Positions 25,660-33,459 of a DNA stretch of 56,840 nucleotides are shown here, piece after piece (positions within the stretch are counted from its first letter, which is position 1; the number at the start of each line of letters is the position of its first letter). Position numbers and translations under genes: made by a program. The DNA is taken from positions 1 to 56,840 of the forward strand of contig CAZXIE010000005.1 of NCBI GenBank assembly GCA_964640065.1. The letters run 5' to 3'. This DNA is from JAJRXG01 sp964640065. Its GTDB lineage: Bacteria; Bacteroidota; Bacteroidia; Chitinophagales; Saprospiraceae. Under the pieces are notes generated by a model. It saw only the letters and a list, made by a program, of their open reading frames with translations, did not search any database and was not told the origin of the DNA.

Positions 25660-26394
25660 TTACTTAAGCCATGTGATCATTGTACCTATTTCATTTGATG
25701 AGATGTGAGAGATGATCGGGAAAAGAATACTCCTGCTTTTGATTGTCATCCAACCCAGGGCAAGGCCATAGGCAAACGTATAGCTGAAGTAAAGCCAATC
25801 TTGACTTACATCCCAGTTGCTATTTATATGTAAAGAATGCCCCAGGCCAAACAATATGGCCGTTACTATTATTGCTGGACTTCCAAAGTTGACAGAACCC
25901 AGTTTTAGATCTGGTTTTAGTGCAGTTAATAAGAGGCCAAGCATGATTCCTCTAAAAGCGAACTCCTCATCTAATGAAGGCATCCCTAATTGGAAAAAGA
26001 ATGTTTCTAAGTCTGGGTCGCTTTTACCATAAAGGAAGATTCCCATAGCAACTACAATTAGTGCGATAATTACCGTTAGGATGATATTTGATTTTATAGA
26101 CCCTTGTCTTTGTTTTAGGGTGAAGAAATCATACTCTTTAAAATATGTTCGGAAGAATCGATAGAATAAGACAGACCCTATTATAGCGGCTAACTTGCCC
26201 AACCAGTTCCATCTTGCACTACATGTAGACTCTTGGATTCGCCAGAAGAGATCAAGCAATGTGACATTCAATAGAAAGAACCCCATAAAGAGTAAAAGAG
26301 GTATCCATTGCTTCTTGATGTCTTTGGCTGTAAGTAGTACTATCGGCAAAACTAGGACTATGCATAGAAGATGCGTTGCAGTTGCATGAAGCAT
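25660..26394 (-). CDS. CPBP-family intramembrane glutamic protease (Abi/Rce1 type)
   Basis: A 244-residue polytopic protein with about seven hydrophobic segments. The CPBP signature is present: the glutamate pair and arginine in LDEEFAFRGIMLG, then the FGLGHSLHI histidine, and a third motif late in the protein (FPIISHISSNEIG). Members cleave prenylated or signal peptides within the membrane, and in bacteria often serve in bacteriocin immunity or regulation. No bacteriocin gene is adjacent. The role here is unknown. Confidence 0.85.
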   Translation of the reverse strand: MLHATATHLLCIVLVLPIVLLTAKDIKKQWIPLLLFMGFFLLNVTLLDLFWRIQESTCSARWNWLGKLAAIIGSVLFYRFFRTYFKEYDFFTLKQRQGSIKSNIILTVIIALIVVAMGIFLYGKSDPDLETFFFQLGMPSLDEEFAFRGIMLGLLLTALKPDLKLGSVNFGSPAIIVTAILFGLGHSLHINSNWDVSQDWLYFSYTFAYGLALGWMTIKSRSILFPIISHISSNEIGTMITWLK

Positions 26395-26759
26395 AGTAAT
26401 GTTGATTTAGTATAGTCTAGTTTTCTCTGAACTTCAGACTATAAAGACTGTGAAATCCATGAGAGGTTGCACGATTGACTTAATTTGCTTTAGATATTAC
26501 AACCGTTAGAGTTATCGCCTTTCTTGTAAAACGACGTTTAGAAGCAGTATAAGCTCATGTGGTCAACGAGGACTCTTTTACCTTCTTCACTGGCTGTCAG
26601 TCTTAATCTGATATTTTAGATAGTGGCTTTGATTGTGTCTAAAGACACGTGCGTCATCATTATTATCATATAAGTCATAGCCAGAGAGATATGGGCGTAT
26701 AGAATGTAAAATCAATGTATGAGATTGAATGGATCAGTCTCTAAAGATAAGTCACTACT
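26395..26759. other. 365-base gap without a supported gene; possible remnant ORF
   Basis: Nothing of normal gene length is present. On the minus strand a 48-codon open stretch (26587-26733) has coding-like composition (RPYLSGYDLYDNNDDARVFR) but no ATG start. A second short frame after it (ASEEGKRVLVDHMSLYCF) overlaps in another phase. This could be a decayed gene or chance. Confidence 0.3.
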
Positions 26760-27938
26760 TTAAGCGGTCGGCGCTTTATACTCTCGTGCGTCTATCATCG
26801 TCTTAGAGATAATCTCACGCATGATTTCTGAAGTGCCTCCACCGATCTGCCCCAGCCTCGCATCACGAAACATGCGAGCAAGTGGATAGCTTTCCATATA
26901 TCCATATCCACCAAACATTTGTAGGCAGTCATTGATGACCTTGTCAGCTAGTTGCGTGCCGAGGAGTTTGCACATAGATGATTCTTTAACCGGATAGTCG
27001 CCTGAGTTGTATCGGCGATATAGCTCATATACAAAGATCCTGTTCATCTCTATCTCAGATGCCATCTGGGCAATCCGATGACGAAGTTCTTGGAAGCGAT
27101 TGATTTTTTTGCCAAAAGCTTCTCTTTCATTCATGTATTGGAGCGTAAGTTCTAGAGCATATGAAGCTGCTGCTACACCGCCAGAACCCATCGATAATCG
27201 CTCTGATACGAAGTGCTGCATAATGTAGAAAAACCCTTGACCTTCTGCTCCTAGGAGGTTTTCTGTAGGAACTCTTACATCATCAAAAGCAATCTCGCCT
27301 GTATCTGATGCTCGCCAACCTAACTTATCTAACATTGTAGCAGAGACACCAGGTGTATCTCGATCGATAATCAGAAGACTGAGCCCTCGACTTCCCTTAG
27401 CTGAAGAATCAGTCTGTACCACTACGATTAGAAAATCACTAAGGACACCATTAGTGATGAAGGTCTTTGACCCATTGATTATGTAGTAGTCCCCATCTTT
27501 CTTGGCGGATGTTCTTACCGCTGCCACATCAGATCCTCCACCGGGTTCAGTGATTGCTAGACATCCTACTTTTTCGCCTTTGATCCCAGGCACCAGATAA
27601 CGCTGCTTTTGGTCTTCATTACCTTCTGCATTGATATGGGTAAGGGCGAGTAAAGGGTGAGCTCCTATACTTGCAGAGAATCCACCACTATTCACCCGAG
27701 CAAGCTCTTCATCAAAAACAACATTATACCAGAGATCACTATCCATACCTCCATATGCTTCAGGAAAAGTCATCCCGAAGAAGCCCATGTCACCAAATTT
27801 TTTGTAGATCTCTCGGGGTAGGAATCCATCTTTTTCCCATTGATCGACATTAGGTTTTACTTCTTTCTCGAGGAAATCTCTAAAAGTCTGTCTGAACAGA
27901 TCATGCTCCTCCGAAAAGTAATATGGGTTGGATTTCAT
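26760..27938 (-). CDS. Acyl-CoA dehydrogenase
   Basis: A 392-residue FAD enzyme for the first step of acyl-CoA beta-oxidation. The three-domain family is clear: LAITEPGGGSDVAAVRTSAKK (flavin and substrate site), FITNGVLSDF, DKLGWRASDTGEIAFDDVRVP, then RIAQMASEIEMNRIFVYELY and the C-terminal QMFGGYGYMESYPLARMFRD and IGGGTSEIMREII. It resembles long-chain or general acyl-CoA dehydrogenases. It is unlinked to, but only 10 kb from, the thiolase/FadB operon and would supply its substrate. Confidence 0.94.
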   Translation of the reverse strand: MKSNPYYFSEEHDLFRQTFRDFLEKEVKPNVDQWEKDGFLPREIYKKFGDMGFFGMTFPEAYGGMDSDLWYNVVFDEELARVNSGGFSASIGAHPLLALTHINAEGNEDQKQRYLVPGIKGEKVGCLAITEPGGGSDVAAVRTSAKKDGDYYIINGSKTFITNGVLSDFLIVVVQTDSSAKGSRGLSLLIIDRDTPGVSATMLDKLGWRASDTGEIAFDDVRVPTENLLGAEGQGFFYIMQHFVSERLSMGSGGVAAASYALELTLQYMNEREAFGKKINRFQELRHRIAQMASEIEMNRIFVYELYRRYNSGDYPVKESSMCKLLGTQLADKVINDCLQMFGGYGYMESYPLARMFRDARLGQIGGGTSEIMREIISKTMIDAREYKAPTA

Positions 27939-28023
27939 AGATGAAACTTTCTATACAAGGTAGAATAAGGTCATGCAAATATTGATGATCTAATTGGCAA
28001 AAAATCCTCTTATCTTGGAAACT

Positions 28024-28812
28024 ATGAAAGATAAAGTTGTGTGGATCACGGGAGCCTCATCTGGTATCGGTGCGGCATGTGCTGAAATATGCAGTCAGCA
28101 AGGAGCTAAGGTGATATTGTCAGCGCGAAATGTTGGAAAGCTTGAGATGGTTTCTAAAAATCTCCAATCGGAATCTTCCATCTTGCCGATGGACGTATCC
28201 GATTCTGCTAGCATATCTCAAAAAACAAAAGAAGCTATAGCAGCTTTTGGGAAAGTTGATGTGCTCATAAATAATGCTGGTATCAGCCAAAGAGGACTTG
28301 TAAGAGAAACAGATTTAGAAGTAGACAGACGCATCTTTGAGGTGAATTTCTTTGGAAATATCGCTGTTACAAAAGCGCTTCTTCCTCATATGACAAGTCG
28401 TGGCTCTGGTAATATCGCAGTGATATCAAGCATCGCAGGTAAGTTAGCTACAGCAGGCCGATCTACTTACGCAGCAAGCAAACACGCTCTACATGGCTAC
28501 TATGATGCTCTTCGAGCGGAAGTTACTGACGATGGTATCGGTATACACATGATATGCCCCGGTTATGTGAAAACTGATATATCGATCAATGCTTTAAGCG
28601 GTGATGGCAAGGTGCATGGAGTGATGGACCCTAATCAAGATGCTGGTATCTCAGCTGAGGCATGTGCTAACTCTATCATCGACGCCATTAGTAGTGGAAA
28701 AAAGGAAATCCATCTAGGCAAGATGGAGAAGATAGCTGTGCAGATTAGAAAGATGTCGCCGTCTTGGTATCATAACTTTATATTGAAGAAAGCTCGGGAG
28801 GGGAGTTATTAG
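28024..28812 (+). CDS. SDR oxidoreductase, DHRS7-like
   Basis: A 262-residue short-chain dehydrogenase with TGASSGIGAACAE near the N-terminus, NNAGISQRG, catalytic Ser in AVISSIAGK and YxxxK in STYAASKHALHGYYDALRAE. The C-terminal extension (GKKEIHLGKMEKIAVQIRK) is typical of the DHRS7/YqjQ-like group. The ATG at 28024 is chosen over the TTG at 27994, as it begins at the first beta strand. It is divergent from the acyl-CoA dehydrogenase and 15 bases upstream of the sulfotransferase gene. Confidence 0.88.
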   Translation: MKDKVVWITGASSGIGAACAEICSQQGAKVILSARNVGKLEMVSKNLQSESSILPMDVSDSASISQKTKEAIAAFGKVDVLINNAGISQRGLVRETDLEVDRRIFEVNFFGNIAVTKALLPHMTSRGSGNIAVISSIAGKLATAGRSTYAASKHALHGYYDALRAEVTDDGIGIHMICPGYVKTDISINALSGDGKVHGVMDPNQDAGISAEACANSIIDAISSGKKEIHLGKMEKIAVQIRKMSPSWYHNFILKKAREGSY

Positions 28813-28827
28813 TATTGATAAAATACT

Positions 28828-29598
28828 ATGGACTGGACTGATATTAGATATCTGCATAAGCACCAGAGAGAACTACTTCTTTCATCTATCCAAGATTTTG
28901 ATAAAGATGACGACTGGTATTACTTTATGCATATACCAAAATCTGGAGGCACCTCCATCAGATACATGCTCTATGATCAGTTTAATGCAACAGAAGTATA
29001 TCCCAATGCAGTAGATTATTATATCAAGCAACGTGGAGGTTATGTCTCTAAGCGTGAATATTATGAGAACTGGAAATCTTACCTTCCAGAAAGCAGAAGA
29101 TTGTTAATAGGGCATTATGGTTTGTTTCCGACTGAAAACTATAGAAAGCAAAGGCCCAAGGTGTTTACTTTTATGAGACATCCCGTTGACAGGTTGCAAT
29201 CCGCTATCAACTATCATTCGCGAAAAGGACGAAGATTCTATAAATTGGAAATGGATGAAATACTTGAGAAGTGCCGTAGGGTAGAGGGGGCGAGGATACA
29301 AGAAGCATTGGAATATGAAAAGAGCACTTTTGATGTTGAACTTGCCAATCGTCTATTGGATAGTATTGATGTGATTGGAATTTTAGAATATTTGCCTCAA
29401 AGTATTGAATTGCTCAATGCAAAATTCAATTGGAATCTATCCCGACCTCACCACAGAAATAGACCTAAGAACAAGCTAGAATTTAGCGAAGATCAACTGT
29501 CTTTTATGAATGAGCTTTGTAACATAGATATTAGACTCTATGAAGCTGGTAAAGCGAAGTTTTTTAAAAACTGTTCAGCTCATAATATCGCGGTGTAA
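28828..29598 (+). CDS. Sulfotransferase-family protein
   Basis: A 256-residue protein of the carbohydrate-type sulfotransferase family. The PAPS 5'-phosphate loop is HIPKSGGTSIRYML (residues ~34-47), and the 3'-phosphate motif is FTFMRHPVDRLQSAINYH. Members transfer sulfate from PAPS to sugars or lipids of the cell surface. No PAPS-synthesis or polysaccharide genes are next to it. It is probably co-transcribed with the SDR 15 bases upstream; the acceptor is unknown. Confidence 0.85.
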   Translation: MDWTDIRYLHKHQRELLLSSIQDFDKDDDWYYFMHIPKSGGTSIRYMLYDQFNATEVYPNAVDYYIKQRGGYVSKREYYENWKSYLPESRRLLIGHYGLFPTENYRKQRPKVFTFMRHPVDRLQSAINYHSRKGRRFYKLEMDEILEKCRRVEGARIQEALEYEKSTFDVELANRLLDSIDVIGILEYLPQSIELLNAKFNWNLSRPHHRNRPKNKLEFSEDQLSFMNELCNIDIRLYEAGKAKFFKNCSAHNIAV

Positions 29599-29601
29599 AG
29601 A

Positions 29602-31197
29602 CTACTCTCTAAGCAATTTCTTAAGATCAGCAAGTGTATTAGCCTCTTCAGCAGGCTTATCTCGACGCCATCTTTTCATTCTTGGAAATCGCAACGCCAC
29701 ACCACTCTTATGTCGTGTTGACTGATTGATACCTTCAAAATGTAATTCAAAAACTAACTCTGGTTTGACGGACCTCACAGGGCCAAACCTTTCGATCGTA
29801 TTTTTATTGACAAAGCGAGTGATCTCAGCGAACTCTTTATCTGAAAGCCCACTGTACGCTTTCGCAAATGGAACTAGCTTCCCCTCTTCATTCCAAACTG
29901 CAAAAGTGTAGTCTGTATAGAGATTAGACCGACGCCCATGGCCTCTTTGAGCGTATAGCATCACTGCGTCTATGGTGTAAGGGTCTAGCTTCCACTTCCA
30001 CCATTCGCCTCGCCTTCTGCCACTTTTGTAAGTACCATCTTTGGCTTTGAGCATCAAGCCTTCAGCCTTAAGAGTTCTTGCCGTAAGCCTTTGTTCTTCT
30101 AATTGCTTCCATGATTTGCAGTCTATTGGTTCTGATAAGAATATCAAATTTGGTATTTCTTGATGTAGATTTTTGACAAGATTAGTAAGACGAGCGTGTC
30201 TTTCTCTGAGTGAGAGCTCTCTTAAGTCCTCTCCGTTGTATTCTAAGAGATCATAAGCAAAAATTACACAAGGATATTCTTTCAGGGTTTTCTTGCTGAC
30301 TGTCTTTCTCCCAATTCTTTTTTGCAGTTCGTTGAAAGGGCGTATCTGTCCATCTTTATAAACTAATAGTTCACTATCTATGACCCAGCCGTCAGGACTT
30401 GCTTCTGATAGAACGCCGAATTCTGGATATTTATCAGTGACTAATTCTTCCCCTCGAGACCAGATAAATATTTCACCTTCTCTTTTTATAAGTTGTGCTC
30501 GTATTCCATCCCATTTCCACTCCGCTTGCCAATCTGATATCTTGCCTAAGTTCGATACTTCACCTTCAAGTGCATGCGCCAGATAAAATGGATAAGGTTT
30601 AGATATATCTGATTGCCAATCTGCATTTTCTAATAGCTCTTCATAAGTGGTAGTCAGCGGCGACCAGTCACCCATAAGGCGATGTGCGATCTTATTTTCA
30701 TCCTCATTCAGCACTTTGGCAATTGCCTTAGTGATCATCTTTTGAGAGACGCCGATGCGAAAGCCACCAGTTATGAGTTTATTAAAAAGAAACCTCTCAT
30801 CTTTATTGAGACCCTGCCAGCTTTGGAGGATGTATTCTTTTTTAATTACCTCTTCTTCGTCTTTTAACTCTACGATCTCATGTGCATAATCAGAAAGTGT
30901 CTTGGTGGAGGTTTCGATTGCATTAGGTAGCGTTAGACTGATCGTCTCAGCGAGATCACCTACAATGTGATAACTCTCCTGGAACAGCCAAGCCGGGATA
31001 TCGCTCACTTCTGCTGCCCACTCTCTCAACTTAGCAGTTGGAACAGTCCTCCGTGGTCTACGATGAGAGAATAGTGCTATCGCCCAGATTTTGTCCTTGG
31101 CTGGAGCTGAGGTTAAGAAGTCTACTAGCGCATTAAGTTTTACACTCGTCTTCGTACTACTTTCCAACTCTCGATATAGACGGGTGAACTGCTTCAT
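29602..31197 (-). CDS. ATP-dependent DNA ligase (ligase-associated repair group)
   Basis: A 531-residue ATP-dependent ligase. The adenylated lysine is Lys228 in EWKWDGIRAQ (motif I). Later motifs are WSRGEELVTDKYPEF, WVIDSELLVY, EGLMLKAKDGTYKSGRR and WWKWKLDPYTIDAVML. The N-terminal 200 residues form the DNA-binding domain and the C-terminus the OB fold. In many bacteria this ligase travels with a metallo-beta-lactamase exonuclease, a DEXH helicase and a phosphoesterase. The exonuclease is in this window at 55890, but the helicase and phosphoesterase are not. It would be additional to the usual NAD-dependent LigA. Confidence 0.93.
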   Translation of the reverse strand: MKQFTRLYRELESSTKTSVKLNALVDFLTSAPAKDKIWAIALFSHRRPRRTVPTAKLREWAAEVSDIPAWLFQESYHIVGDLAETISLTLPNAIETSTKTLSDYAHEIVELKDEEEVIKKEYILQSWQGLNKDERFLFNKLITGGFRIGVSQKMITKAIAKVLNEDENKIAHRLMGDWSPLTTTYEELLENADWQSDISKPYPFYLAHALEGEVSNLGKISDWQAEWKWDGIRAQLIKREGEIFIWSRGEELVTDKYPEFGVLSEASPDGWVIDSELLVYKDGQIRPFNELQKRIGRKTVSKKTLKEYPCVIFAYDLLEYNGEDLRELSLRERHARLTNLVKNLHQEIPNLIFLSEPIDCKSWKQLEEQRLTARTLKAEGLMLKAKDGTYKSGRRRGEWWKWKLDPYTIDAVMLYAQRGHGRRSNLYTDYTFAVWNEEGKLVPFAKAYSGLSDKEFAEITRFVNKNTIERFGPVRSVKPELVFELHFEGINQSTRHKSGVALRFPRMKRWRRDKPAEEANTLADLKKLLRE

Positions 31198-31265
31198 ATT
31201 TCTGTTCAGCTAACTTAGGTATTGTATTGTGGATGAGTATTGTAGATTAGTGTAAAATAGAGAAT

Positions 31266-32291
31266 ATGAAGGCTGCATACTTAGTAAAGAATGGTGATGC
31301 TACTAAAGCTTTTGAGATAAGGGAGACTGATATACCTGAATTAGAATCTGGTCAGATACGTATAAAGGTAGAAGCCTTTGGGCTCAACTTTGCTGATGTC
31401 ATGGCTCGATTAGGGATGTATCCGGAGGCACCACCTAAGCCTGGTATACTTGGTTATGATGTAGTGGGTCATATAGATGCTATTGCTAATGATGTAGAGA
31501 CAGATCTGAAATTGGGTAACCGAGTCACCGCTCTTACTCGGTTTGGAGGATATGCTGAGTACGCTTGTACGGACTACTTAGGTGTAGCAAAAATCTCTAA
31601 CGATATGCCACCAACTATAGCGACTGCCTTAGCTACTCAAGGTGGTACTGCGTACTATATGGCACATGATATCACGAACATATATCCAGGAGATCATGTT
31701 TTGGTGCATGCAGCAGCAGGTGGAGTAGGGAGCCTTCTATGTCAGATGGCAAAAGCAAAAGGAGCTACCGTCTATGGCACTGCCAGTACTCCAGAAAAAC
31801 TAGCATATATCAAATCTCTTGGGGTCGACCATCCTATTAATTATAAAAGTGAGCGCTTTGAAGAGTCAATTAGAAAGATCATCGGAGAGGAGATGGGCAT
31901 AGACCTCATCTTTGATGCTGTCGGTGGCAGCTCCGTAAAACGAGGCATGAAGCTCTTAGGTCCTGGAGGGCGTATGATGGCATTTGGTGCGGCGTCTTTG
32001 ACGAGTGCTAAGAACCTATTTTCAAAAGCTGGTGTAGCTCTAGGTTTTGGGCTTTATCATCCGATCGGATTTTTATCACCTTCCAAGTCCTTGATGGGGA
32101 TCAATATGCTAGCCATAGCGGATCATAAATCAGAAGTCCTAGGTCGAGTTATCAAAGGTGCCGTAGATCTTTATGATCAAGGGGTTATAAAACCGTTGGA
32201 TGGAGGATTATATCCGATTGATCAGTTGGCTGAAGCTCATGATGCTCTTGGTAGTCGGAAGACGATGGGGAAAGTGGCTGTTAGGTGGTAG
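31266..32291 (+). CDS. Medium-chain NADPH:quinone/enoyl reductase
   Basis: A 341-residue zinc-less MDR protein with the N-terminal GroES-like domain (GLNFADVMARLGMYPEAP, the quinone-reductase/VAT-1 signature) and NADPH loop VHAAAGGVGSLLCQMAKAKGA. Likely substrates are quinones or enones. It is the second MDR gene in the window and differs clearly from the CurA-like one at 3944 (different GroES-region motif). It stands alone, converging on the mobile mystery pair. Confidence 0.88.
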   Translation: MKAAYLVKNGDATKAFEIRETDIPELESGQIRIKVEAFGLNFADVMARLGMYPEAPPKPGILGYDVVGHIDAIANDVETDLKLGNRVTALTRFGGYAEYACTDYLGVAKISNDMPPTIATALATQGGTAYYMAHDITNIYPGDHVLVHAAAGGVGSLLCQMAKAKGATVYGTASTPEKLAYIKSLGVDHPINYKSERFEESIRKIIGEEMGIDLIFDAVGGSSVKRGMKLLGPGGRMMAFGAASLTSAKNLFSKAGVALGFGLYHPIGFLSPSKSLMGINMLAIADHKSEVLGRVIKGAVDLYDQGVIKPLDGGLYPIDQLAEAHDALGSRKTMGKVAVRW

Positions 32292-32861
32292 TTACGGGTT
32301 ATTCGCAAAATCAATCAAATCTCCTAGTTCTCCGTTATCTGCCTTCTTCAGTGCGCTGATATAAGTCTTTCGAATCACATCATCTGCTACTAGAGTACTA
32401 CTTCCCCAATTGAAATAAGGCATTCTATAAAGTTTCTCTACGATGAGGTCAGCCATAAGTCTAGAGTGTCGACCATTTCCATTTGGGAAGCAATGAATGG
32501 AGACTAGTCTATGCTTAAAACGGATAGCGAGTTCGATAGGACCATAAGTTTCTTGGTCATACCAGTAGTGCGCATCATCAACTAATTTCTGCGTTTCTAT
32601 GGCGATCAGATGTGGAAGGATACCGATGTTCTTTTCTGTTTTCCTATAGAGTCCTGCCCATTTCCACACTTGACCAAACATCTCTTGATGTAATCGCTGT
32701 ATAAAGCTTACGGAAAGTACTTGTTCAACCTTAAGCCTCGATGTTCTCAACCATTGAAGAGCATCCTCAATATTAGTCTGTTCTAGCTGATAAACTGTCT
32801 GTCTATCTGTTATATAATCAGGTTTGAGCCCGTCTCTTTCTTCTTCGCTTAAAGGTCCCAT
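32292..32861 (-). CDS. Mobile mystery protein B (Fic/DOC domain)
   Basis: A 189-residue Fic-fold protein. The active-site loop HCFPNGNGRHSRLMADLIV matches HxFxxGNGRxxR, so it is likely to transfer AMP or another phosphate-containing group to a target. The N-terminus (GPLSEEERDGLKPDYITDR) and the partner gene mark it as the mobile mystery protein B family. No inhibitory S/TxxxE[G/N] helix was recognised, so control may fall to the partner. It overlaps mobile mystery protein A by 13 bases. Confidence 0.88.
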   Translation of the reverse strand: MGPLSEEERDGLKPDYITDRQTVYQLEQTNIEDALQWLRTSRLKVEQVLSVSFIQRLHQEMFGQVWKWAGLYRKTEKNIGILPHLIAIETQKLVDDAHYWYDQETYGPIELAIRFKHRLVSIHCFPNGNGRHSRLMADLIVEKLYRMPYFNWGSSTLVADDVIRKTYISALKKADNGELGDLIDFANNP

Positions 32862-33313
32862 AAGTGACGAGGTCTGTTGTGTATAAGTTCTGCTGCTAAA
32901 TCATTGATTTGTGCGTTTACTTTTTCTTTATTGAGTTGTTGATCTTCGAGCGTCATAGTGGTGTTCGTCCTGCTCACTATTTCATTAGCTAACTCAAAGG
33001 CTCTTCTCTCGATTAAATTCTCAAGACTTCCGTCAATAGGAACAAACCCGTATACCAGTTTTAGCCGTAGAGCTTTTCCTACTTCATGTAGATTATTAAG
33101 TGTAATACCTCCGCTTGCTTCTCTTTGCTCTACTTCCGCTACACTTTGTGACCTCATATCAAGACGATCACCTAGTTGTCTTAGTGATATACCAAGTACT
33201 TTTCTGATTGCATTGATCCAACCTTTATGAGGTATCTCTATCTTTCTCAAAGTATCATAACTACTGAGTTGTTGATCTAGACTTTTTAAAGCTATCTGTT
33301 GTTGTCTTTTCAT
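32849..33313 (-). CDS. Mobile mystery protein A (XRE-type HTH)
   Basis: A 154-residue protein with a Cro/C1-type helix-turn-helix at about 33-60 (VLGISLRQLGDRLDMRSQSV, then AEVEQREASGGITLNNL). It is the standard upstream partner of the Fic-domain mobile mystery protein B. It is preceded by three TCAGG-type palindromes at exactly 33-base spacing, probably its own operator. The pair behaves like a toxin-antitoxin or regulatory module found on mobile DNA, though no integrase is near. Confidence 0.9.
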   Translation of the reverse strand: MKRQQQIALKSLDQQLSSYDTLRKIEIPHKGWINAIRKVLGISLRQLGDRLDMRSQSVAEVEQREASGGITLNNLHEVGKALRLKLVYGFVPIDGSLENLIERRAFELANEIVSRTNTTMTLEDQQLNKEKVNAQINDLAAELIHNRPRHLWDL

Positions 33314-33319
33314 AGCATG

Positions 33320-33401
33320 TCAGGCAATAACCTGATTTATTAAATGCAAATATCAGGCAATAACCTGAAAAAAGCAATATAAAATTCAGGCTATACCCTG
33401 A
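33320..33401. promoter_or_regulatory. Triple operator upstream of mobile mystery protein A
   Basis: Three 16-base palindromes of form TCAGG-N6-CCTGA: TCAGGCAATAACCTGA at 33320-33335 and again at 33353-33368, and TCAGGCTATACCCTGA at 33386-33401. The starts are exactly 33 bases apart, three helical turns, so bound dimers would sit on one face. The first site is seven bases from the gene start. Confidence 0.82.
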
Positions 33402-33459
33402 TAAAAGCTAAATGAGAAAAATGGTCGAGATGTATCAACGGCGAGCCAAGAGACTCAAC

